Shown here one piece after another: positions 25,534-34,017 of a stretch of DNA of 64,000 bases. Position 1 is the stretch's first letter, and every line of letters begins with the position of its first letter. This DNA is from Egaibacter danicus (GTDB lineage Bacteria > Pseudomonadota > Gammaproteobacteria > Burkholderiales > Burkholderiaceae_C). Below the pieces are notes generated by a model that did not search any database, was not told where the DNA came from, and saw only the letters and a list, made by a program, of their open reading frames with translations. The DNA is taken from contig JADJII010000002.1 of the NCBI GenBank assembly GCA_016707075.1, forward strand, positions 372,001 to 436,000. The letters run 5' to 3'. A program made the position numbers and the translations under genes.

Positions 25534-26058
25534 GTGATCTCCAAACAAGCCGTATTCAAAAAGTCTGCCCAAGGGGCCGAAGCCATCGCTACACGGCAGG
25601 CTGGGCTGACTCCCAAACTCCGGTCCGCTCTCATCATGGTGGACGGCAAGCGCAGTTTTGGTGACCTGGCTCCGATGGTGTCCGTTCTGGGTGACCCGGA
25701 GGTTCTCCTGACCGAGCTCGAATCAGCCGGTTTTATTGAACTGGTCGGTGCTCCGGCAATCAGCCAGAGTGTGACGCCCAGCGTGGAGCCAGCATCGTTG
25801 GCAACCGCGAAAACCGTGCCCGCCGCGCTGCCGGTGCAGCCGACACTGGATGGTGCGCGGCGTTTCACCACCCGGTTGCTGACCGAACTCCTGGGCCCTA
25901 TGGCGGAAGCCCTGTGCGTCAAGATCGAGACCGCCCGGGATATGACCGAGTTCGTTGCCGCTGTGAAGCGAGCCCGGGATATTGTTCGGGAACTGAAGGG
26001 TCAGGCTGCTGCTGCCCAGTTTATCGAGCAGATAGAAGCCCATACGCCGCCGACCTGA
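25534..26058 (+). CDS. Conserved hypothetical protein, 174 aa
   Basis: I do not recognise a named family. The first 65 residues (SAQGAEAIATRQAGLTPKLRSALIMVDGKRSFGDL...) resemble a small winged-helix-like domain of the type seen in Burkholderiales regulators. A Pro/Ala linker and a C-terminal helical region of about 75 residues follow. The start is GTG at 25534. It is convergent with the M61 peptidase gene; a weak CCTGA...TCAGG hairpin (26061-26077) lies between them. Confidence 0.8.
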   Translation: MISKQAVFKKSAQGAEAIATRQAGLTPKLRSALIMVDGKRSFGDLAPMVSVLGDPEVLLTELESAGFIELVGAPAISQSVTPSVEPASLATAKTVPAALPVQPTLDGARRFTTRLLTELLGPMAEALCVKIETARDMTEFVAAVKRARDIVRELKGQAAAAQFIEQIEAHTPPT

Positions 26059-26083
26059 TTGTGGTCAGGCGAGTTGTGCCGAA

Positions 26084-27886
26084 TTACGGGTTAGGTGCAA
26101 GCCATTGTCTGGTGCGTGCAGCGTCCTGAAGTACCAGGCGCCAGGTTGTGATGGCTGGGGGCAGGGACAACTCCAGATGCATCAGTCGCTTGTCACGCGA
26201 AATCAAAGCGTCAACCGTCTTGCTGTGTCCAGCGTACAGCATCAGGTCTTCCAGCCTGGTCATGCGCCAGGCCTGCCGGTTTTTGCCTTTGGTCGCTACA
26301 CCCAGCCATTCGTCGCCAGCCGCGAAGCCTGCCTGCTCGGCAGCGCCGCCGCGCAGTACCGCCTTGATTTGCACACCACCGCTGTCGCCAACACGCAACC
26401 CCAGTCGCTGTGCCATTTGCGCCGGGTCTTCAAGCACGGTGACTCCCCATGACTGCAGCAGGTCTTTGAGAGGCAACTCCTGTGTGCCGTGTACCCAGTG
26501 CCTGATCTCGGGCGCGAACGACCGGCCACCCATCGACTGAAGCACTTCCGAAAAGTCTGACTCGGTCATGGGGCCGGCTTTACACCGCTGCCAGAGCCCA
26601 CGCATGACTGCATCCAGTGATGTGCTGCCGTGCGCACGCAAAGTCAGATCAAAACACAGCGCAACCAGTGCCCCCTTGGTGTAGTAGCTGACCGTGGAGT
26701 TGGGCGTGTTTTCGTCTTGCCGGTAGTACTTCACCCACGCGTCGAAGCTGGCTTGCGCTACCGATTGCACGAGTCGGCCGGGGGTCTGCTGCACCTGGTT
26801 GATCGTCTTGTTCAGCAACTTCAGGTAAGTGGCGTCGTCAATCAGCTGGGCGCGACGCAACAGCAGGTCATCGTAGTAGCTGGTGAAGCCTTCAAAAAAC
26901 CAGAGCAGTTGCGTGTAGTTCTCAGCGCCGTATTGATAAGCAGAAAATTCAGCTGGTCGCAGACGTTTGACGTTCCAGGTGTGGAAATACTCATGACTGA
27001 TGAGACCCAGCAAGGTGGTGTAGCCCTCCATCTGCTTGGTGGGTGTTACCTTGCTGCTGGCGTCCCCCAGGCGGGGAAGATCCTTGCGGCTGCATATCAG
27101 TGCGGTGGAATTGCGATGCTCCAGCCCCCCATAGCTGTCATCAACCGCGTTGAGCATGAAGACATAGTTTTGGTGCGGGACGCGTTTTTTTGCGCTGATG
27201 CTTTTGATGGAAGATCCGTGCCAGAAATCAATCTGGGTTTCGCAGATTTTCTGGGTGTCGGACAACAACCGCTCGCCATCAAAAGAGGGCGATGCTCCCG
27301 ACACCACGAACCGGTGGGGAACACCCCGGGCAACGAAAGAGCCGCTCCAGAACGTGCCCATTTCCGCAGGGCAGTCTGCCAACTCGTCGTAGTCGGCAGC
27401 GACATACGTGCCGAATCCTTTTTTGGTTACCTTCTTCGCGGTCAGTCCTGTGGCCAGCGCCCAGTCCGGCTGGGAAGGGTTGGGTACGATTTCCAGCTCG
27501 TGCAGGCCTTGTTCGCGCCCTTCAACCCGCAGGCACAGACTGGTACTGTTGAAGAAGCCGCGGGACGGGTCCAGCCAGGCCGTTCGCACCGAGTTGTCCA
27601 GCGCGTAAACCTCGTAGGTGAGCACCAGCGGTTTGTCGACAGAGCATTGAATCTGCCAGCTGCATTTGTCCAGCTGCACGGCCTCGATACTGCGGGAGCC
27701 CTGGCGTACCTTCAGCCGCTGCAGGTTTTTGGCGAACTCCCGTACGAGGTAACTGCCGGGAATCCACACCGGCAGGGACACGCGCTGCGTGGCGTCCGGC
27801 TGGGCAACGGTCAGCGTTATCCGGAACAGGTGGGCGTGAAGGTTCGCGAGTTCAACACGGTAGTGAACGGATGCGGGGGCCAGCAT
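26084..27886 (-). CDS. M61-family glycyl aminopeptidase with PDZ domain
   Basis: The 600-residue zinc peptidase has an N-terminal beta domain, a gluzincin domain with GLISHEYFHTWNVKRLRPAEF (HEXXH; catalytic Glu, with the third ligand expected downstream), and a C-terminal PDZ domain containing RVGDSGGVQIKAVLRGGAAEQAG. This is the layout of M61 peptidases. No signal peptide is visible, so it is probably cytoplasmic. The ATG at 27886 is preferred because it gives MLAPASVHYRVEL; the longer reading runs into dsbC. Confidence 0.92.
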   Translation of the reverse strand: MLAPASVHYRVELANLHAHLFRITLTVAQPDATQRVSLPVWIPGSYLVREFAKNLQRLKVRQGSRSIEAVQLDKCSWQIQCSVDKPLVLTYEVYALDNSVRTAWLDPSRGFFNSTSLCLRVEGREQGLHELEIVPNPSQPDWALATGLTAKKVTKKGFGTYVAADYDELADCPAEMGTFWSGSFVARGVPHRFVVSGASPSFDGERLLSDTQKICETQIDFWHGSSIKSISAKKRVPHQNYVFMLNAVDDSYGGLEHRNSTALICSRKDLPRLGDASSKVTPTKQMEGYTTLLGLISHEYFHTWNVKRLRPAEFSAYQYGAENYTQLLWFFEGFTSYYDDLLLRRAQLIDDATYLKLLNKTINQVQQTPGRLVQSVAQASFDAWVKYYRQDENTPNSTVSYYTKGALVALCFDLTLRAHGSTSLDAVMRGLWQRCKAGPMTESDFSEVLQSMGGRSFAPEIRHWVHGTQELPLKDLLQSWGVTVLEDPAQMAQRLGLRVGDSGGVQIKAVLRGGAAEQAGFAAGDEWLGVATKGKNRQAWRMTRLEDLMLYAGHSKTVDALISRDKRLMHLELSLPPAITTWRLVLQDAARTRQWLAPNP

Positions 27887-27896
27887 GTACCGGCCC

Positions 27897-28619
27897 TTAT
27901 TTGGCGTCAGCGAGGTATTTCTCGATCTGCTGCGAGTTGATGGCACCCGGCACCCGCGAACCATCCGCGAAAATCAGTGTGGGCGTGCCGGTGATTTTGT
28001 ATTTTTTACCGAACTCGGTATTGCGGTTCAGAGCTGAACTGTCGCAACTGGCTGTGACTGGATGCTGGTCACGCACCATCCAGTCGGTCCAGGACTTGGC
28101 CTTGTCTTTGGCACACCAGATGTTCTTCGATTTTTCAACCGAATCAGGGCTCAGGATCGGGTACAGAAACATGTACACCGTGACGTTGTCGACTTTTTGC
28201 AAATCACGCTCAAACCGTTTGCAGTAGCCGCAGTTCGGGTCCTCGAATACCGCCACTTTGCGTTTGCCGGTGCCGCGGACCACGGTAAAGGCATCCTTGA
28301 ACGGCAGGGCACCAAACTCCACAGCCGTCAATTTGTCAATGCGCTCTTCGGTGAGGTTGCGTCGCTGCTTGACGTCAATAAGTGAGCCTTGCAGCAGGAA
28401 GTTGCCTTCCGCGTCGGTGTACATGATCTCCGACTCGTTGAAGCGCACTTCAAACAAACCCGGCATGGGCGTGGATTTCACTTCGTCAATTTTAGGTAGC
28501 TGCGGCAAGCGCTCGGCCAGATTTTTGCGAATGGCCGCTTCCTGCGCGGTGGCCCCTATCCCGGTCATCAGCACGGCCAGTGTGCCCGCTGCGATCAAAA
28601 ACCGCTTGATTGTCGTCAT
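27897..28619 (-). CDS. dsbC: Thiol:disulfide interchange protein DsbC
   Basis: A periplasmic disulfide isomerase of 240 residues. A signal peptide (MTTIKRFLIAAGTLAVLMTGIGATAQ) is followed by the dimerisation domain and a thioredoxin domain with FEDPNCGYCKRFERDL and the cis-Pro loop ITGTPTLIFADG. The extra structural cysteines (IWCAKDK, VTASCDSS) are present. The ATG at 28619 has AGGA 9 bp upstream; the ATG three codons earlier is an alternative. The M61 gene starts 10 bp downstream. Confidence 0.95.
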   Translation of the reverse strand: MTTIKRFLIAAGTLAVLMTGIGATAQEAAIRKNLAERLPQLPKIDEVKSTPMPGLFEVRFNESEIMYTDAEGNFLLQGSLIDVKQRRNLTEERIDKLTAVEFGALPFKDAFTVVRGTGKRKVAVFEDPNCGYCKRFERDLQKVDNVTVYMFLYPILSPDSVEKSKNIWCAKDKAKSWTDWMVRDQHPVTASCDSSALNRNTEFGKKYKITGTPTLIFADGSRVPGAINSQQIEKYLADAK

Positions 28620-28667
28620 CTTCAACATCCTGTTATGTCCGTTCCATTCATCCGTTCGTTCGTCTGC

Positions 28668-29786
28668 TCAGCGCAGGCCCATGGCCTGGCGGGCAACCCA
28701 CTTTTTCACCACGCCACTGGCATCAAAACCACGCATGCCCCAGTTGCGCACCGTGGGCCAGGGTACGGCGCTTTGCGCAAACAGTTGTTGCAATCCGTCC
28801 GTCGTGAATCCTACCGACATCACATCCGCTTTGCGAGCCCGCTCATACTGGCGCAGCAGCCTCTGGTCACCTACGCTGCGCCAATAGTCCCGTGCTTTTA
28901 ATACCTGCATAAGCTTGTCCACATCTGCCAGACCCAGATTCAAACCTTGTCCCGATAGCGGATGCACCGTGTGCGCAGCATCCCCCGCCAGGGCCCAGCT
29001 TCTTCCTTCGGTCTCACCGACCCACCGGTTGGCCCGCGCCAATTGCAGGGGCCAGGTGGCCCGTTCACTGGTCAACGTCAACCCACCCATCACACCGTGA
29101 CTGGCTAATTCCAGCGCCTGCGTGAATTCGTCAGGGCTCAGTGCCATCAACGAAGCAAGACGACCTTCCATAACTGACCACACCAACGCCATAGAGTTCC
29201 CTGCAACACCGTTCAGAGGCAGAAAAGCCAGTATTTCTCCGTTTGAGAACCATTGGTGGGCCAGTTGCTGATGCGGCTTCTCGCAGGTGACCCTTGCGGC
29301 TATCGCACGCTGGCCATAGGGGGTGACGTCGAACTCGACACCGAATTCTGTTCGGGTGCGACTGGCTTTGCCCTCGCAAACGACCGTCAATGTGGCGCTT
29401 TGCGGCTCGGTCAGTACGTCAATCAGGGGTTGAAAGCGGATAGCCTCAATCAGCCGGGTTTGCAGCGCCGCCACGTCCACAATCCAGGCCAGTGCGGGTG
29501 TGCCCTGATCCGCCGCGCGGAAATTCACCTCGCCGCCGTCATCTCCGCGCACATGCATGCCCAGCACGGGCGTGGCAAACATTTCATCCGGCCAGCAGCG
29601 AACCGATTCCAGCAGGGCTCTGGATCTGGCGTTCAGCGCGTAGGCACGTACATCAGTCGAAGCGTCCGGATGATCGGCGGGCGTGGAGACCAGTCCGACG
29701 CGCAGGCGTTCGCCTGCCAGCAACAGGGCCAGCGTGCGTCCGACGATGCCGGCGCCGCGAATGCAAACATCAAGGGGTCGGGCCAT
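28668..29786 (-). CDS. UbiH-family FAD-dependent monooxygenase
   Basis: A flavoprotein hydroxylase of the UbiH/UbiF/COQ6 family, likely in ubiquinone ring hydroxylation. The 372-residue protein has the N-terminal dinucleotide fold VCIRGAGIVGRTLALLLAG and the C-terminal FAD motif GDAAHTVHPLSGQGLNLGL, which is diagnostic for this family. It lies upstream of dsbC and is divergent from the MOSC gene. Which ring position it hydroxylates cannot be told. Confidence 0.88.
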   Translation of the reverse strand: MARPLDVCIRGAGIVGRTLALLLAGERLRVGLVSTPADHPDASTDVRAYALNARSRALLESVRCWPDEMFATPVLGMHVRGDDGGEVNFRAADQGTPALAWIVDVAALQTRLIEAIRFQPLIDVLTEPQSATLTVVCEGKASRTRTEFGVEFDVTPYGQRAIAARVTCEKPHQQLAHQWFSNGEILAFLPLNGVAGNSMALVWSVMEGRLASLMALSPDEFTQALELASHGVMGGLTLTSERATWPLQLARANRWVGETEGRSWALAGDAAHTVHPLSGQGLNLGLADVDKLMQVLKARDYWRSVGDQRLLRQYERARKADVMSVGFTTDGLQQLFAQSAVPWPTVRNWGMRGFDASGVVKKWVARQAMGLR

Positions 29787-29840
29787 GACGCCATTGTAGA
29801 AGGCGGGGCAAAATCGGGTTTTTGGAAAGGTACCCGTTTT

Positions 29841-30725
29841 GTGAACAATTCCAGCGCTACTTCAACCCCACGCGATGTCGTGGCCAGGATTGCCCGGCTG
29901 TTCATCTACCCCATCAAGTCATGCGCGGGCATTGAGGTGCAGGAGGTGGTGCTGCTGGAAACCGGACTTGAATGGGACCGGGCCTGGATGGTGGTGGATG
30001 AGCAGGGTGAATTTGTGACCCAGCGCGAACTGCCCCGCATGGCGTTGATCAGGCCCCAGCTCAAGACCGATGAGATGGTTTTGCGGGCGCCGGGCATGCT
30101 GGCCCTGCACGTCGCACTGCACACGGTCGAGGAGCCCACCCGCGTTCGGGTGTGGGATGATGAGGTCAAAGCCTATGACATGGGCGATTTGGCGGCGCAG
30201 TGGTTCAGCGATTTTCTGGGCCAGAAGCTCAGGCTGGTTCGCTTTGACCCCGAGCAGCAGCGTCTTTCCAGCTTCAAATGGACAGGTGGTGTCGAGGCGC
30301 CGAATCAGTTTTCCGATGGTTACCCGGTGCTGGTGACGAGTGAAACCTCGGTGGATGACCTCAATGCCCGGCTACGGGCCGCCAGTCTGGAGCCGGTGGG
30401 TGTCGAGCGCTTTCGCGCCAACGTGGTGCTGGCCGGTATCGAGGCGCATGATGAAGACCGGCTGGATGTTTTCCATGTCACGACCGACCACAAAGAAGAG
30501 CTGCAGCTCAAACCCGTCAAACCCTGCGCGCGTTGCCCCATTCCCAATATCGATCCTGTCACTGCCATCAGCAGCCCCAGTGTGGGCGACACCCTGCAAA
30601 CCTACCGGCAGGATGCCCGCATGAATGGCGCCATCACCTTCGGCATGAACGCCATTGTGCTGACCGGTGCCGGGCAGTGGCTGCGCGTGGGGCAGAGTGT
30701 GTCGGCGGACTACGTGTTTGACTGA
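29841..30725 (+). CDS. MOSC-domain protein (YcbX-like)
   Basis: The 294-residue protein has an N-terminal beta-barrel domain (ARLFIYPIKSCAGIEVQEVVL, WDRAWMVVDEQGEFVTQRELPRMALIR) and a C-terminal MOSC domain with the cofactor-coordinating Cys in LKPVKPCARCPIPNIDP. YcbX-type proteins use molybdenum cofactor to reduce N-hydroxylated compounds. There is no ferredoxin domain at the C-terminus, unlike E. coli YcbX. The GTG start with GAAAGG upstream was chosen, as earlier codons run into the divergent gene. Confidence 0.88.
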   Translation: MNNSSATSTPRDVVARIARLFIYPIKSCAGIEVQEVVLLETGLEWDRAWMVVDEQGEFVTQRELPRMALIRPQLKTDEMVLRAPGMLALHVALHTVEEPTRVRVWDDEVKAYDMGDLAAQWFSDFLGQKLRLVRFDPEQQRLSSFKWTGGVEAPNQFSDGYPVLVTSETSVDDLNARLRAASLEPVGVERFRANVVLAGIEAHDEDRLDVFHVTTDHKEELQLKPVKPCARCPIPNIDPVTAISSPSVGDTLQTYRQDARMNGAITFGMNAIVLTGAGQWLRVGQSVSADYVFD

Positions 30726-30782
30726 CTGACCCTGACATTCGGCCCTCGCATACACTACATACCCTGATTTTCGAGGTTTGAT

Positions 30783-31874
30783 ATGAGTTTGAAGTGCGGC
30801 ATTGTGGGCCTGCCAAACGTGGGTAAATCCACGCTGTTCAATGCGTTGACCAAGGCGGGCATCGCTGCGGAGAACTACCCCTTTTGCACCATTGAGCCCA
30901 ATGTGGGCGTGGTGGAAATGCCCGACCCGCGGCTGGACCAGCTCTCCGCCATCGTCAAGCCTGAGCGTGTGGTGCCGGCCATCGTCGAGTTTGTGGATAT
31001 CGCCGGACTGGTGGCCGGAGCCAGCACAGGTGAAGGCCTGGGCAACAAGTTTCTGGCGCACATCCGCGAGACCGACGCCACCATCAATGTGGTGCGCTGT
31101 TTTGAAGACGACAACGTGATCCACGTGGCCGGCAAGGTGGACCCGATTGCCGACATTGAAGTCATCCAGACCGAGCTGTGCCTGGCCGATCTGTCTGCGG
31201 TTGAAAAGGCCCTGCACCGGGTGACCAAAACGGCACGCTCGGGCGACAAGGAATCCATCAAGCTGGTGGCGATTCTGGAGAAATGCCAGGCTGCGCTGAA
31301 CGAAGCCAAACCCGTGCGTACGCTGGATTTCAGCAAGGAAGACCAGCCGCTGTTGAAGCAGTTTTTCCTGATCACGGCCAAGCCGGCGATGTTTGTGGCC
31401 AACGTGGCTGAAGATGGGTTTGAGAACAACCCGTTTCTGGACCGGCTTAAGGATTACGCTGCCAAACAGAACGCCCCCGTGGTGGCGATCTGCGCCAAGA
31501 TGGAAGCCGAAATGTCGGAGATGAGCGACGAAGACCGCCAGATGTTTCTGGAAGAACTGGGCCAGACCGAGCCGGGCCTGAACCGCCTGATCCGCGCGGC
31601 CTACAAGCTGCTGGGCCTGCAAACCTACTTCACGGCGGGTGTGAAGGAAGTACGCGCGTGGACCATCCACGTGGGCGACACCGGGCCGCAGGCTGCGGGT
31701 GTGATTCACACCGACTTTGAGAAAGGTTACATCCGCGCGCAAACCATCGCATTTGAAGACTTCATTGCTTACAAGGGCGAGCAGGGCGCGAAGGATGCGG
31801 GCAAGATGCGCGCGGAAGGCAAGGACTATGTCGTCAAGGATGGCGACGTGATGAATTTCCTGTTCAGTTCCTGA
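30783..31874 (+). CDS. ychF: Redox-regulated ribosome-binding ATPase YchF (Obg-like)
   Basis: The 363-residue Obg-family P-loop protein has MSLKCGIVGLPNVGKSTLFNAL (G1), VDIAGLVAGASTGEGLGNKFL (G3), a coiled-coil hairpin and a C-terminal TGS domain (YFTAGVKEVRAWTI...DFEKGYIRAQTIAF...YVVKDGDVMNFLF). YchF binds the ribosome and hydrolyses ATP rather than GTP; it also responds to redox stress. It is a single gene, followed by a dispersed repeat. Confidence 0.97.
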   Translation: MSLKCGIVGLPNVGKSTLFNALTKAGIAAENYPFCTIEPNVGVVEMPDPRLDQLSAIVKPERVVPAIVEFVDIAGLVAGASTGEGLGNKFLAHIRETDATINVVRCFEDDNVIHVAGKVDPIADIEVIQTELCLADLSAVEKALHRVTKTARSGDKESIKLVAILEKCQAALNEAKPVRTLDFSKEDQPLLKQFFLITAKPAMFVANVAEDGFENNPFLDRLKDYAAKQNAPVVAICAKMEAEMSEMSDEDRQMFLEELGQTEPGLNRLIRAAYKLLGLQTYFTAGVKEVRAWTIHVGDTGPQAAGVIHTDFEKGYIRAQTIAFEDFIAYKGEQGAKDAGKMRAEGKDYVVKDGDVMNFLFSS

Positions 31875-31884
31875 GCGGGAGTTG

Positions 31885-31971
31885 GCTAAAGGCCAAATGG
31901 GGCTTAAATTAGATACCAAATTGGAATCTAGCCCTCGTGGAATATGCGTGATTAGCTATATAAAAAATGGC
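31885..31971 (+). repeat. Dispersed hairpin repeat, copy 5 (extended)
   Basis: GGCTAAAGGCCAAATGGGG and TAGCCCTCGTGG precede the core AATATGCGTGATTAGCTATATAAAAAATGGC. It is the longest copy and lies between two convergent genes (ychF and a YqaA-like gene), where it probably acts as a two-way terminator. Confidence 0.7.
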
Positions 31972-31986
31972 AAATCCACCTTGCGT

Positions 31987-32469
31987 TTAAAACGTGAACT
32001 GCCCTGGAAATACCCCAATCAACAGGGCCGTCATCACCACGTAGCGCAGGAATTTGCCAACGGCCATGTAGAACACACAGGGCCAGAAGGGTAACTGGAG
32101 CCACCCAGCTACGGCGCACAGCGGGTCGCCGACCGCAGGCAGCCAGGCCAGCAGGCAGGCTTTGGGCCCGAGGCTTTTCAACCAGTTCAACGCACGCGTG
32201 TGGTTTGCCGAGTGGCCGTATTTGTCCACGACTTTGTGCGCACCGTAGCCCATCCACCAATCCAGCGCGCCACCGAGCGTGTTGCCGGCAGTCGCCACCA
32301 GCACGGCTGGCCAGAACAATTCCGGATTGAGTTTGACCAGACCAAACACCACCGGTTCGGAACCCAGGGGCAATAGCGTCGCGGAGATGAAGGACACCAC
32401 GAATACGGTGCTCAAGCCGAATTTGGGTAGAGCCAGCAGTGTGACCAGGTGTTCGATCCAGATTTCCAT
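31987..32469 (-). CDS. YqaA/DedA-like small membrane protein, 160 aa
   Basis: A VTT-domain (SNARE-associated/DedA-like) inner-membrane protein with about four helices. Typical features are FISATLLPLGSEPVVFGLV, ATAGNTLGGALDWWMGYG and LLAWLPAVGDPLCAVAGWLQLP, the last carrying the conserved GDPLC/AG motif of YqaA. Its transport substrate is unknown. The ATG at 32469 gives the normal family length; the longer reading adds a polar tail outside the family. Confidence 0.88.
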   Translation of the reverse strand: MEIWIEHLVTLLALPKFGLSTVFVVSFISATLLPLGSEPVVFGLVKLNPELFWPAVLVATAGNTLGGALDWWMGYGAHKVVDKYGHSANHTRALNWLKSLGPKACLLAWLPAVGDPLCAVAGWLQLPFWPCVFYMAVGKFLRYVVMTALLIGVFPGQFTF

Positions 32470-32691
32470 TGACTTGGGTGTGGGTTGTTGACGATCCAGT
32501 ATAGGCACGCGGCAATGCGTCGCTTCCGATGGTGCCATTCGTCGGAATGGATCGCATTTCGAAACGAAATTTCAATTGCTGAAATTTTGGGCAGCTACAA
32601 TCCACCCTCCACGCAATTGCCTCATTTTTCAGCAGCCCCCATTTCCCCTTTTCCTTCCTGCTTTCCGCCTCCTCCTTCCCCGAATCTGCGC

Positions 32692-33753
32692 ATGAATATC
32701 GGTCCATTCACCCTGGCGAACAACCTGTTCGCGGCCCCGATGGCGGGCGTGACGGACCGGCCGTTTCGCCAGCTGTGCAGGCAGCTGGGTGCCGGTTATG
32801 CCGTAAGCGAAATGGTGACGTCGCGCAAGGATTTGTGGAACACGCTCAAGACATCGCGCAGAGCGAACCATGATGGTGAAGCGGCGCCCATCGCCGTGCA
32901 GATTGCCGGTACCGACGCGGCCATGATGGCGGAGGCTGCTGCTTACAACATTGATCGTGGCGCACAGATCATCGACATCAACATGGGTTGTCCGGCCAAA
33001 AAGGTTTGTAACAAGTGGGCTGGCTCGGCGCTGATGCAGGACGAGCCACTGGCCCTGCAAATCGTTGAAGCTGTCGTGGCTGCGTGTGCACCGCACAACG
33101 TGCCTGTGACCCTCAAGATGCGCACGGGCTGGAGCCAGTCGCACAAGAACGCCGTCACTATTGCCCGTGCTGCCGAGAACGCAGGTGTGCAGATGCTTAC
33201 CGTGCATGGCCGGACCCGCGAGCAGGGTTACAAGGGTCAAGCCGAATACGACACGATTGCCGCAGTGAAGGCGGCGGTACGCATACCCGTCGTGGCCAAT
33301 GGTGATATTGCTACGCCCGAAAAAGCGCGTGAGGTGTTGATGTACACCGGCGCTGATGCCGTGATGATTGGCCGTGCGGCTCAAGGGCACCCCTGGATTT
33401 TTCGGGAAATTGCCCACTTTCTGGCCACAGGCAAACACCTGGCACCGCCGCTTGTGGCCGAGGTCAAGCGCCTGTTGCTGGACCATCTGGAAGACCACTA
33501 CGCGCTGTATGGCGAGTTCTCGGGTGTGCGTACCGCTCGCAAACACATTGGCTGGTATGTGAAGTCATTGCCGGGTGGAGCAGCGTTTCGGGACCAGATG
33601 AATCGGATTGAAGACTGTGCCGATCAGGTGGCTGCGGTGGCTGATTTTTTTGATGGGTTGGCGGTTCATACGGATCGCATGCCGGTGAGCCAGATAGATG
33701 TTTTCAGCATTGAGGCTGAAGACGACGAGACAAGAAAAGAGAAAGCAGTATGA
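32692..33753 (+). CDS. dusB: tRNA-dihydrouridine synthase B
   Basis: An FMN-dependent enzyme that reduces uridines in the tRNA D loop. The 353-residue protein shows APMAGVTDRPFRQLC, the active-site NMGCPAKKVCNKWAGSAL, LKMRTGWS, TVHGRTREQGYKG and ANGDIATPEKA. The start at 32692 (MNIGPFTLANNLF) matches DusB; the upstream reading is a Pro-rich artefact. It overlaps fis by 4 bp in the classic dusB-fis operon. Confidence 0.96.
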   Translation: MNIGPFTLANNLFAAPMAGVTDRPFRQLCRQLGAGYAVSEMVTSRKDLWNTLKTSRRANHDGEAAPIAVQIAGTDAAMMAEAAAYNIDRGAQIIDINMGCPAKKVCNKWAGSALMQDEPLALQIVEAVVAACAPHNVPVTLKMRTGWSQSHKNAVTIARAAENAGVQMLTVHGRTREQGYKGQAEYDTIAAVKAAVRIPVVANGDIATPEKAREVLMYTGADAVMIGRAAQGHPWIFREIAHFLATGKHLAPPLVAEVKRLLLDHLEDHYALYGEFSGVRTARKHIGWYVKSLPGGAAFRDQMNRIEDCADQVAAVADFFDGLAVHTDRMPVSQIDVFSIEAEDDETRKEKAV

Positions 33754-33986
33754 GCAAGAAGCACATTGAAGAATGCATTCGCACCAGTCTGGAAGGGTAC
33801 TTCAAGGATCTGCGTGGCACCGAACCCGATGGCATGTACGACATGATGGTGAAGGTGGTTGAGAAACCCCTGCTGGAAGTGGTGATGAGCCAGGCCGACA
33901 ACAACCAGTCCCGCGCGGCCGAGTGGTTGGGGCTGAACCGCAACACGCTGCGCAAGAAACTCGTTGAACACAAATTAATCAAGTGA
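33750..33986 (+). CDS. fis: Nucleoid-associated DNA-binding protein Fis
   Basis: The 78-residue protein has the C-terminal Fis helix-turn-helix (QSRAAEWLGLNRNTLRKKLVEHKLI) and a shortened N-terminal region without the Hin-activation beta hairpin of enteric Fis, as is usual in Betaproteobacteria. It is translationally coupled to dusB and precedes purH by 31 bp. Confidence 0.94.
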   Translation: MSKKHIEECIRTSLEGYFKDLRGTEPDGMYDMMVKVVEKPLLEVVMSQADNNQSRAAEWLGLNRNTLRKKLVEHKLIK

Positions 33987-34017
33987 CCCTTTACCGTTAC
34001 AAAAGACCCTGAAAATA